DNA from: Diploscapter coronatus
Taxonomy: Eukaryota > Nematoda > Chromadorea > Rhabditida > Rhabditidae
Length of the DNA: 64,000 nucleotides
NCBI GenBank assembly: GCA_964036155.1
Contig: OZ038423.1
Coordinates: 52,901,249-52,965,248, forward strand
Direction of reading: 5' to 3'
Positions within the stretch are counted from its first letter, which is position 1. Each line of letters opens with the position of its first letter. Made by a program: the position numbers and the translations under genes. This document shows, piece by piece, positions 12,950 to 24,300 of the stretch. Below the pieces are notes generated by a model. That model saw nothing but the letters and a program-made list of their open reading frames with translations. It was not told the origin of the DNA and made no database searches.

Positions 12950-15900
12950 TATTCATGATGACAAGTTACTTTAAATTAAAGATAGAGAATAAAAATCGAT
13001 AAATTAGAAGACTGTTTGCAGATATTATAAAATCGTGGTTGATTTTTCCTTCTTTAAGGGATCGAAAATATTTAGAAAGTGAAGAATTTGCGATAATTAT
13101 CAAATTTTAGGCGACATCTTTTTATAGTTTGTCTTTTCGCTTCGGAAAAATTATATGGGGTTACAAGCAAATAGATATTTTCGAATTTAAATTCATAGAA
13201 ATGCATTGCATAAAGGAATGAAATATCTAATAATTGGCATCTGTTTATCTCCTGCTTTAATCTCCAAATTCGTTTGAAACACGAAACACGAATTATGCCA
13301 ATGTCTTCGAAATCCTTTTCTAGCATCTTTCGAAAATGTCAATGCGAAATATCGCGAGAGATTTCATAAAACCGCTCCTTTTATTACCCATTTACGGTCT
13401 CCTCTACGTAAATATTCGATAGAGCAAATTTCAATCAGCGAATGATCTCGCGACAGGAAAACGACAGAAACACAGGGGATAATGAAGAAAGCTCGTAAAA
13501 AACAGACAGACGAAAGAAGGAAATGAGATCAATTCTGGTTATAAATGGAGAAGGATAAGATGAGAAAGTGAACGGGAAGAGAAAAGATGAAGAAGTAGAA
13601 GAAAGGGAAAGAAGCAGGAGAAGGGAAGGGGAACGCTAATCTGGGGAAGTCGAGGGGCGAAAAGCTGCAGATTTGCAGGATAACACATGATAAATCACTT
13701 ATAATATCACATATCATTTGCAACTGCAAAATTGGAGATCCGATCAGAAATGAGGAGAAGATCTTGAAGAAACTATTGACTCATTGAGTCATCCGCCTGT
13801 TGTTAGCCTGTCAGCCATTCGTTAACGAAATGATTGCGCGAAACTGTGAGCGTAGGTCCATTTGCAATATAATGCATTATAGCTGATTGGATGATTGCGT
13901 TAGCCTTAGCCTTTGCCTGTTTGCCTCGGAATTCCAACAGTCCTCACAAGAAAATCGACAAATGACTGATGCCTGTTTTTGCAATTCATCTACAAGTCCA
14001 GAGTGAACAGTGCATAACTGTATGATCAATATGCAAGAATGAAAGGAAAGCTCTTGGTTCTGGAAGATGTGACTGATGAGGGATAATCGAAAATCGATGA
14101 TGTTGGGTAAAGCCAATAGAATTGACGATATTGCAATATTGAATAGATTAAGGACGCGGGGCAGATGATGATCAAGTGGAAAGAAGGCAGAAGTTTGGAA
14201 ACGAGAATGAGAAAGCAAGGGGGAAGGGAAGGGGTGAAAAAGCCGAAAATATCCGGAATATGGGTGGAAGGGGCAAGGGAAGATGGACAGAGATAGGAGG
14301 GCTAGGGCTAGGAGAAGCAGAAGGGGAGGGAAAGATAGAAGACAATGTCCGACCAGAAGCTGCCTCGACAGGGAAAGACAAGAGACAGGCAGAGATTCAT
14401 AATCCTCCCCCCGCACTGACTGAAGACTGTGAACACGCAAAATATATAAGTGAATGAATTGAAAGAGAATCAAGACAGAAGGAAAAGGAGGAGGAGGAAG
14501 AATTATAGAAGGAGAGAAAAGTAGCGACTACCGCGAGGGACAGAGGACAACGCAGCCAACATCCGAAGAGAGCCGCTCTCTACGCCGCAAGCAGTCAAGA
14601 CTGCAATTGCCGACATTATGAGAAGAAGCACAAAGAAACATCGCAATTTCAACACTAAATGAGCGCCGACAAGTTCAAAGCCAAAGCCAGGCAGTCAAAG
14701 ACTAGTTATTAGGTTAACTCACGTAAGAATTCATAAACAATTTTCAAGAGTGCTTTTATGAAAATGGACCGTTAAAAATAGTGTCACCTTATTAGTGTTC
14801 TCATCCGAGGAAATGATCATCCGAATAGCGCTTGAAATTGCATGGAAAATTCTTGATAAATAAACATTACGTGGAGGATTAATTTGAACTATTGGAATTT
14901 TCAAATTTTAATATCGTTATTTCAAACTTCACAGTATGAAGATGAATACCTAATCAAAGATTATCTACTTTCGTGGATTTAAAATGATTAATAATGATAT
15001 GAAATTTTAAAATATTAATGAATATGAACGTCTTAAGAGTTGCGTTAATTCGTATTTTGTGAATCTAAAATCGAGATTACTCTTCAAAGCATCTATGAAA
15101 AGTACTGTCTTGTTAAGAAGAAGATTCTTCGATCAGAAAATGTCGATTTTCTGTACATTTATGCTGGTCTTTGATAAAGAAAGTCAATTTATCGGTTGCT
15201 CATGATAGTGAGGTTATGATTATCGAGAAAGATCCAAAATACAACTGAAAGGAATCGCAAAATCCGAATTTTCTATCATCAAGTTATTTTGAATTCTTTT
15301 TTCGTCTCTAATTATTGCATAAATGTTGATTCGCATTTGTTGAAAATGATGCAAATACAAGATCCACGATTCAAGTAACTTGATTAGCATTTCTTCCTGT
15401 TTTTGTTATTGATTGGGAATGGTTGCGCATCTAATCGAAAACCAGCCAACTTCAGAAATGGCTTATTGCGAGTTGACTTCTATTTATTCCCCGAAAATAA
15501 ATGACTTTTTCTTGCGGCAATGAACTTCAATTGGCTGGTGGATCGGCCAACGAGTACAGAGTAATTAGAAAGAGAAAAGCAGCGGCAGAGAGGCAGAAGG
15601 CAGGGATGGCCTGGAGGAAAATGAATGAAAGTGACTGGTCAGGTAGTGGAGCGCGTGCCTGAAGAGGGGGGATGCAGGTAGATGATGGATTACGACCTGC
15701 GACCGTAAGACATCGTTTTGATACTTTGACATAGCGCAAAAACAGCTGAACAGTTACATTTTATTGAAAATCAATAACTGACAAATTCACAATAATGAAA
15801 CAAGCAATGCAATTTGAAGAATATGCAAAAAAAAAACAAAACAAAACAAAAAAAATCCCGCAATCAATCATTTTCTAATTCTAAATAATATTCCAGAAAG

Positions 15901-17134
15901 TTGCAACATCGCCATTTTATAATAGTTAAAATTTCTAGATCGGTAATAAACAAGTTTTCTACAAAATATCCTCATTGCTTATTCTACTCTACTCTTTTAC
16001 ATAAAGAAATAAAAATAAGAGTTCGTTAATGGTATGTCATTTCTCATTTGGAGATTGAGGATCAAACAATAGTTCGATAAGCAAATTGATTTTTTTCCTG
16101 CAAAAATATCGATTAAAGCAAATTATGGAAGCTGCCAGAAAAAAAGAGAACAAGAACAATAGTGATTAAATAGATTAACAGCTGGATGAAGAGATAAAGC
16201 TGAAAATGATACGAACGGATTTGGTGGAAGAGAAGGGAGGAGGAAAAAAGATCTGGACAATTGACTGACTGAATGGACTGATAAGGGAAGGAGGATCATC
16301 AAATCGCCGATGGGTGATTGATTCGCTGCGAACACAGATACGATCTGTTTTGTGAGATCGAAGAGAAAAAAAACAACAACTGCAAGCCGCGTGAAAATCA
16401 AATAAAGCAATCGTACAGAAGATGAAACAGAAGATGACAAACGACAAAATGCGTGCGTGAATAGATGAAAGGGGGAGAGAGAGACTAAACGGGAATGATC
16501 ATTGAGTTGCATATGGAAGAAATCTAGCAGAGAAGCAGAAGCAGTGAAATCTTGGCTAGAGGAGGCAGGGGCAGGGAAAATGAATACTTCACAATTGGCG
16601 TGAATATGGTGAAGAGGAGAGAAAGCAGAATGAAAGGGAACGATGGACAACACCAACAAGTGAATGACTGACTTGCCTTATTGGGAGAATGGATTGTTAA
16701 GTGATAAGTGAAAAATGAATGAATGAATGGATGAATGGGTGGAATAGTCGATGGATAGGTTGATAGAGAGGGAATTAGCGAAGGAGAAGGATGGATGGAA
16801 GGTGAGAATGAGAAGCAGCCACAAACATCCAGAATTGCTGTTATCCTCATTTTCATCGGCTTTCGCTTGTCGCTGTTGCCGGCAGCCGAGAGGATTAAAG
16901 ACTTTCTTTCAGTTTCCCATCCCCTATCCTCTCCCCATTTCGCATCCATATTCAATTCTTTCTGCTATAAGTCAATTATAGACTCTCTACAGTCTATGTA
17001 CTTCTTCCAAAATAACGGAGAAACTTCATCGCAGATGAAATCTCGAGATACGAAACATGCAAATTAACCGAAATTTTATCGAAAAGAAATAATAACTGCA
17101 TAAAAGAATGTGTACATCTAGAATGTATGCAGAT
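12950..17134. other. long intergenic stretch with purine-rich blocks
   Basis: I see no gene that I can support here. The plus strand carries several strongly purine-rich blocks (about 13440-13640, 14160-14600, 15560-15680 and 16180-16830), including a GAATGAATGGATG-type simple run near 16710-16800. Open frames across these blocks are compositional: long Ser/Pro/Leu/Phe-rich translations on one strand and Arg/Glu/Lys/Gly-rich ones on the other. Given that a three-exon peptide gene was missed by frame length at 17.1-17.5 kb, other tiny genes cannot be excluded. Confidence 0.5.
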
Positions 17135-17460
17135 TTATGCAGGATTTCGATAGAATCTGTAGAATCGATTCACCATGCCATCCTCAACGTGCGGATCCAC
17201 ACTCCTGAATTCTTTGTCGTCTAAATTAACTTTGGATGATAAATGAAATACCTAAAGGCATTGAGCAGTTTCATTCTGAAGAGCTTCGACTCGTGTGAAG
17301 ATCCGTGCTCGACATGGGAAACTTTTCCAGTAGGGCCTAAATTATTTATTCAAATTTTTCAAATTTGAAGGAGCGAAAAATGAAGACCACCTTCTTCTGT
17401 CCACGAATAAACTGATAAAATGAGAGCGAGTAATAGGAGGAGAAAATTCATCACCCACAT
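17135..17460 (-). CDS. small secreted peptide, 74 residues, three exons
   Basis: I do not recognise the family. Exons 17460-17391, 17336-17252 and 17204-17135 (TAA) join in phase to 225 bases. Exon 1 encodes a textbook signal peptide (MWVMNFLLLLLALILSVYS). The mature part is hydrophilic and ends in VNRFYRFYRNPA. It has no cysteine and no clear dibasic cleavage site, so a classical neuropeptide precursor is not supported. The introns are 54 and 47 bases with TTTAG and TTCAG acceptors; the first donor (GTGGTC) is weak. Each exon is too short to stand out as an open frame. The evidence is the agreement of signal peptide, phases and acceptors, and no homology supports it. Confidence 0.55.
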
Positions 17461-19471
17461 TTGGTACTACCTAAAATTCGTAAGTTTACACTTTTATATA
17501 AATTATCATAAAACGATAAGTGAGAGTAGTTAATAAAAATATCCGAGAAAAGGAGAGCAAATAACTCTGCCTACATATCTTTGTCTCGATATGCATATGT
17601 GTTGAAATTTGGAAATATTATTTCTGAATCACTATAAAGGCATATTTTTACAATTTAGAATTTTTTCAAATTTACATAGTCCTTGGTCTATCATTCTCAT
17701 AGCTTTACTCATCAACCTGCTCTGATCAGAATCAGTTTCGCTTTCAGTTTCCGAACTCATCTCCTTTCCTCATTCCTCTCTTACAGTTCTCCTCTTTGCC
17801 AATCTTTACCTATCCTCTTCAACTTTCCGCCTGCTTACCTTCTCTTTCCTACCTATTCTTCTATTTCTATGCTTCATTCCTTCACTTCTGCCACTTTTGA
17901 GATGACCCACTGTTCTTTTCTGTGGATATAAACCGTCATCGCTTTCAATTTCAATCTCATCTCATTTCCACTCTTATCATTTCGTTCTCGAGAGATAAAA
18001 ACTGTTCAGGTTTTCCATCACAAACTTTTATAACAACTAATTTTGACAAATTATTTCGTCAGCAATTCTAATCTCTATCTAAATCTAGGAAATTTTTATA
18101 ATTTATTAGTATGCCATCCTAACTTATTCTAAGACTTTCACAATTTAATACCAGCTAAAATAAATAATAAAGCTGTAAGTTGAATAGCAATTGTTCTGCC
18201 TGATTCGCCAACTGATCACATTTGGAACTTTGATCTTTTCACATTTTCTCTCCTCATTTTTGTTGGTTCTTGTGCCCATTCACTGTTTCACCTCCACTTC
18301 ACTCCTTTGAGTGACTCGGCTCTGTTCGAATCTTTTAAATCTTTGGGATCTTCCAGTCCCTCTGTCATTGTCCTCCCTGCTCTGTCCTCACGCCGCAATG
18401 AGATTCCACTTATAAATTTTTAGTCACTAGAAAATATTTTTCCATATATGTTATTGTACCGAATTTAGCCCAGTGCGCACTTTAATTTCGCTATATCTCA
18501 AATTTCAAGCATAACTCTAAAGAAAGACTGAATTTCCTATTTATCTCTGCATCTTGTATGATAGATAAACAGTGTTGATCTAAAATATGGAGTCGAGCAG
18601 AATTTTGGTTAGTTATGTACATTCCTTATAAAGCATCAAATCGGGCTGAAATTTTCTATTTCTTGGCTTTACATAACCCTAAATATGTGCATAACTTCAG
18701 TCTGATTTGCTTATCTATCATCACAGGTTAACAAACCTCGAACCAACAACTTTAGTGTCCTGGCTTCATACCTTTGACCATCACTATATGTATCGTTCAA
18801 AACGTTTAAAGAAGAATTTTCGAAATTAATACTTTAACATTTCCAAACTACCTATCTTTCAAAGCAGTACAATAATATCGTCATCCAGGTGGTTCTCAAA
18901 CTCATTACTTGTTTATCCAGCACTTTCTCACGATGTCAACATGTCATTAGATAATCTGATGAGTGCGGTTGAGTTTGAAATGTTTTCCTCTTATCTACTT
19001 GTTTGAAGTTCAAAGATCAACTAGTGGGAATAAGTCGAGGTGGTTAAAATAAGCTCAGAGTCGATATGGTCTATCTTACTTATTTGCCTTTTATTATATT
19101 CTCTAATTTTCGAAACTTCCTCCTTTTATTGTGGACGATAAGAAATACTTGAGTAAAGGAAACGAACAAAGTTGAATGAGGGAAGGGAAAACAGATGTGA
19201 AATAGAGCAGAGCAGTGAACTGTGTGGAACCAACTAAACCCATTGACTATCGAGTATTGACAATGAGAAGAAGGAAACAAACACAATGTTATTTCATAAC
19301 GAAAACCGCAATCAGTATCACTATCCAACGTCTCAAAACTCAAATCTCTTACCTCCTAAACCCTAGCTCCCTCTGATAATTCGGTTTTTTTCACGTTTAT
19401 GCTTTCGTCACTATTTTTCTGGATTATTCTCCATGGAAAAATAATTGGAGTTTAGATAATTACAAAAAAGA
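17461..19471. other. intergenic, no gene seen
   Basis: AT-rich with pyrimidine-rich patches (about 17680-17920 and 18220-18400). No frame with splice support, signal peptide or family resemblance was found. It separates the divergently transcribed secreted-peptide gene from the calmodulin-like gene, so both promoters probably lie here. Confidence 0.45.
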
Positions 19472-21054
19472 ATGGCAAATAATGTCTCATCCAAAACTTT
19501 GCAAGCAATTATGGAAGAATCAGAAGAGGTTAGTAAAAAATGAAGAAATGCCAGTAAGATCACTTATTATGCGATAAAGGATCAAGTCAATACTTGGATA
19601 GATATGAATGCACGAGTAGTTATCATATTTAAATGATTTCAATATAAATTGCGAATTTGTTTAATTTATCAATAGAATAATAAAAACTTATAGGTAATTC
19701 GACATCTAACGATGCAAGAAATCGAAGAATTCATAGAAGCATTTCTACTATTCGATAAAGATGGAGACGGCACAATTTCTCTGGAAGAATTAATTCCTGC
19801 AATGAGAGCTCTTGGCCAGAATCCGGCATGTTATATTATTCAACCTGTGTTCACCCTCACCTTGTCATACCATCTAACAGCCTTAACACATAGTGCAGAC
19901 CATATAGAGCATAGGGATAGGGGAAAATAAGGATGATTTTTGTCAGAATGATCTATTTTCTACCCTCATAATTTGAGATCAAAGTCATCCTTACCTTGCT
20001 CTATCCCTATACTCTATATGGTCTGCGCTGTGTTTATAGAAAGGGTGATGGTAACACACAGGGCGAATAATATAACAGGTCCAAATTTCAGACTGAGCAG
20101 GTAAGAAATGAAAAAAAATAGTCATCAAAATAAAATGGAGATTTATCGGTCATCCATACGAAGGATGAATGATGAAGAGGAGTATTAGAACATTTATTTT
20201 ATCTACAATTCCCTCTGCTCATTAAGCACCATTCATTTTGACTATCACATTTGACATCGAAAAAAATGAATTTTGATATCTAAAAAAAATCTGTCAATAA
20301 CATGCAACTATGAAAATATCCTATTTAGAGTAGGCTTTTTGCGCTATGCAAGGTTTTAATATACTATATACTAAATTAATGCCGTTAGTCTATTTTAGCA
20401 TAGTATATCCAGTGCAAAAGTTCGATTTAAAGAAATTAAAGTTATTTTACATTTTCAGCAAATAATGGAGCAAATACACGAAGTTGATATCGATGGAGAT
20501 GGTCTAATAGAATTTCCGGAATTTTGCTGTATGATGAAGAAGTAGGAGGCTAATAACTTTAAATCAACTTAAAGATGAAGTGCAAAAAGTGATGAATAAA
20601 AAATGAGTGAAAAATAGGCAAACAATTATACTGAAAAAGGCCAATTATAAAATATGAAGACACAAAGTGATGAATTATGCAATGAATAATTGCAAATGTT
20701 CTAATATCAACTTTTTCATGCATACACACTTGACAGCAATTTATTTAAAATTTAAGTCTAATTTTTAGAATAATGTCGGGAAGTGAAGTGGATATGCTGA
20801 AAGAAGCATTTCGAGTTTTTGACAAAGATGGAAACGGCTATATCACATCAGAGGAATTTAAACATTTCATGGTCAGAATTGCTTCTTAATTTAGTGAAAT
20901 TTGCGTAAAATGAAATGGTCGACGCAAATGACTGGTTTAGATCCACATGGGAATGCAATTTGATGAACAGGAAGTGGCAGAGTTCATGGACCTGTTGGAT
21001 GTCGACAAAAATGGTTCTATTGATTATCAAGAATTCCTTAGAATTGTTTTATAA
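19472..21054 (+). CDS. calmodulin-like four-EF-hand calcium-binding protein
   Basis: Calcium sensor of the calmodulin/troponin C superfamily. Exons 19472-19528, 19694-19825, 20092-20100, 20459-20541, 20769-20871 and 20941-21054 join in frame to 498 bases, 165 residues. Calmodulin has 149; the extra length is an N-terminal extension. The four canonical loops are [36 protein letters not shown] and [12 protein letters not shown], each with Glu at position 12, so all four should bind calcium. The linker GQNP-TE-Q matches calmodulin only if a 9-base microexon (ACTGAGCAG at 20092-20100) is used. Exon 2 would then end at CCG before GCATGT, a GC donor. The alternative is to run exon 2 to 19846 and use a GT donor, adding seven residues encoded by the inserted element. 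Divergence in the third and fourth hands and the N-terminus says it is not the canonical calmodulin gene. Confidence 0.88.
19830..20076. repeat. foldback (inverted-repeat) element inside the calmodulin-like gene
   Basis: About 245 bases whose two halves are inverted copies. The left arm begins GTTATATTATTCAACCTGTG and includes GCAGACCATATAGAGCATAG. The right arm, read on the other strand, begins GTTATATTATTCGCCCTGTG and includes GCAGACCATATAGAGTATAG. It lies between the exon 2 donor and the 9-base microexon, 4 bases after the end of exon 2 and 15 bases before the microexon. It has no coding potential. Confidence 0.85.
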
Positions 21055-21266
21055 ATTTCTCCTGAAGAAATCAATCAATAACTTATACGAGTCTGAAATT
21101 CATCTAGATGATCACATTTCGAGTGGTTTGAGATTTTGTTAAAATGAAGTTGAACTCATTTGATATGCATTTACTCTTTTCATCATATTCTTATCGTGCT
21201 ATGAACTTATCCCAATTTATACGAATATTATCAGAAATAATACTATACCGATTTATATTTTAGTAT

Positions 21267-21284
21267 TTTATTTATCCAAATAAA
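21267..21284. terminator. opposed polyadenylation signals of two convergent genes
   Basis: AATAAA on the plus strand at 21279-21284 would serve the calmodulin-like gene. AATAAA on the minus strand at 21267-21272 would serve the TRPM gene. The two signals sit back to back within 18 bases, so the two 3' ends probably overlap. This rests on the hexamers and gene orientation only. Confidence 0.4.
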
Positions 21285-21348
21285 TTAGTAACAATTTAAC
21301 AAGATCGATAAGATTTAACTAGTTAGAAAATTGCACATCCTTATTGCT

Positions 21349-24300
21349 CTATTCGGGATCTGATGATTCGTTCACTTCATCAATCAGTTCAAATGCACTT
21401 TTAACAGAGTGATAAGTTTCATCAGAATTCTTATAAAGTTATTTTCAAATTAGTGATAATATTTTAAAACTAACCTCGATTTTATGTCTGAAAATGTCTG
21501 AGCCAGGAGTTGTTGCGTTTCCACTTAAGTGTTCGTCTAAACTAGTCGATGGCCAAGAATCAAGAAGAGGCCGTCTTTCTTGCAGGCACAAATCATCAGG
21601 CAGTGTATTTGCGTGATGCAATTTGTGCTGAAATAATAAAATCGAATTTTATTAGATCGTTAATATCTAACCACTATTCTTTCGGGAAATAGTATATGGC
21701 TAGGTGGAGCAGTAGGAACTGAGTATGAACGTTCGTGATCTATTTGAAGGGTCGATGCTCGGCTGTCTCGAGCCATACTGGCTGCACTGCAAATCAAATT
21801 CGTGTTCAAATTGAGCATGAGAGTTTAGACATGGTTATAATCTTTATATTCATGCGTCTCCCTATACTTGTCAATGGCTGATCAACATCAACGGCTCTAC
21901 TCGCCAACGGATAGGGGGCTAATGAGTATAGGTAAAGCAATGAAATAAGAGAAAGAGCCGTTGACAGATACAGTGTGCCTTATATTTTCACAGGATTAGC
22001 CATTATGGTTGTTTAGTTTAGATCAATTATAACCATTTCTGTACCTCCTCGTAAATAAAGTAAGACTAACGCATGCACTTCCATTTGATTCTGCTGTCTA
22101 ATATAGTCGTTGATAATTTTATTAATTTGGTTTTCCACCTCCTGAGCTCGTTCTGCCATATTGCTCGTGTTTTTGAAATGAGCAGTCTTCAGCTGAAACA
22201 TGTTTTCTTCATCGTTATACTAGCTAACTGATAACGAACATAATCGATTAGAATATCCACAATGTCGCCCTTGCCGTAATTCTGAAATAATTCATGAATA
22301 TCACTCGGTAGATTGGTGACTTGCTTCCGCGGATTTCTTCATAAGCTTGATGATTCCCTGACGTTCCCCTTCCATGTTCATAACAGGCCGAACGACTCCC
22401 CACAACCGTCCTGTGAGTCTGTCCAGACATTTCCAATAGGCGGAAGTACACAGTCTGAGTGATCTGCATCGCATACATCGATTGCAGTAACTTAGAGGTC
22501 GGAGAATGAGGCAGAATATATTCGATACCAACATTAGAATGTAAACTAACAGAGGCAAGGGATGGGGAAGTCCTTTCGCTTCAAATCTGTTAGAAATCAT
22601 CATAAGTTTATAATTCCACAGAGAAAATAAGCTACGATACCTAGCCAATCGTCTATAGTAATCGTATTTCCAAATGTTGTCTATGCTATCCGAATAGAAG
22701 GTTTCATATTCCTTTCTAAGAATTATGTTCTATAAGCAATTCTGATAAAACTCATTATTATTTTACGTTAATTGACTAGTCAGAATGTTGATCAGCAGTA
22801 TGCTGCTCAGGAAGATGTAGGTAAATGCAGCGATAGGAATTAGACACGTTCTGAAGAAACAACGGATATCAATATCTGTGGTCGAGTTGTCCAGAAGCTG
22901 AGAATAAGAAATATTCGATCGGCAGGTTGTAAGAATACCTAAATATCACGTCAGTTATATCATACAATGCGTAGTTCAATATCGTCGATATTCTTGAAAT
23001 TATTTCGTCTCATAAGAAAGACATGCTATGCTCACACATTGTTGAATTTCAGTTTTGATTATCTAAATTTTTCGTGGTCTTCATTAGCACTTCATCCACA
23101 TCCACTTGACTTTTGCGCAATTTTTAAAAATTTTTTTCATAAATTGATCAATTGAACGAATATTTCAGGTAGATGTGGGTAGAGACCACAAGTAAGTAAA
23201 ATCGATTTAGGCTTCGCATTCTACTAAAAATACTAATTTGATAACTGCTAATCCATAGTTCTGGTATTTGTTGCTAATTAGATATATATTATTCTACACA
23301 CATTACCGTTTCTAAGTTTTTCATCGATTTCTCCGAAGATCTCAAATGATCCAGAACTAAAAATCAACCAGAGAGACGATACGTTTGAATCTGGATCGGG
23401 ATATTGAATCTTTTCTAATTTAGCGTTTCATTAGTTTCCTATTCAATCTAGAAGGATAAAAATTACCTGACAAACTAATGTTAATAATGCCAAACACAAC
23501 CCAGAATACAGCAAGAAGCAGCGAAAATTTGAGAATTATTTTTAGCTGAAGCTATTAAGAGTATTAAAAAAATAGAAGAAAAACAACCATTTTTGCAATT
23601 GCGTTATAAATAGCGGCGAAGAAATCATAGATTGAAAAATATCGAACAAGAGAGGCAGTGGCAAAAATGAATGAAATATGGAACAGAATCTCGCAGATCG
23701 AGCTCAGTATATAGAATACTTTCTCATAATTCTAAAAACACTAAATTATATAAATAAAGCAAAATAAAATATCTATCAACCGTAATGATATCAATCGGTT
23801 TTAATAGAATAGCCACAAATGCGATAGATCCATTTAAAGCAATGACTCCATTTCTGCAAACGGAAAAGGCATGACGTTCGTAGTAGTTGTCGAAACTCTG
23901 AAAGTTTAATACTATTTTCGAATACGATTAAGAAAATTTGCAATTCATTTAAAATGGTATACATGCAGAACAATTTAGGTAATAAATTCATACTTTAAAT
24001 AATCGTGAAATCCAATTTTTTAATTGTGTCAAAGGGCTGTTACACCAAACTAAACCGCGATATTCTTCAGGAGGTTCCTTTCTCTAAAGCTTTCTATTTT
24101 ATGGTATTCATCTGATAACTGATAAGCTACGTTTCGATAGACATAAATGACTGCTTCAGCAAGTTGACTCATTTGAACTGCAGCAATAAACATCTCAGAA
24201 TAGGAAACCAAATAACTCTTCAGATCAAATTTAAATCTTCCATCGATCTGAAAATAATTTTAACTCAAAATAAATATAGGGTGAGCCATAATTATAGTGG

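Noticed and set aside
13877..14473. 198-codon minus-strand open frame
   Set aside because: Its length comes from a purine-rich plus strand (no stops on the complement). The translation is compositional, and no splice sites or family resemblance were found.
16123..16955. Overlapping long minus-strand frames of 143-178 codons
   Set aside because: Same compositional cause, with simple GAATGGATG-type repeats. The hydrophobic runs are not organised as membrane helices.
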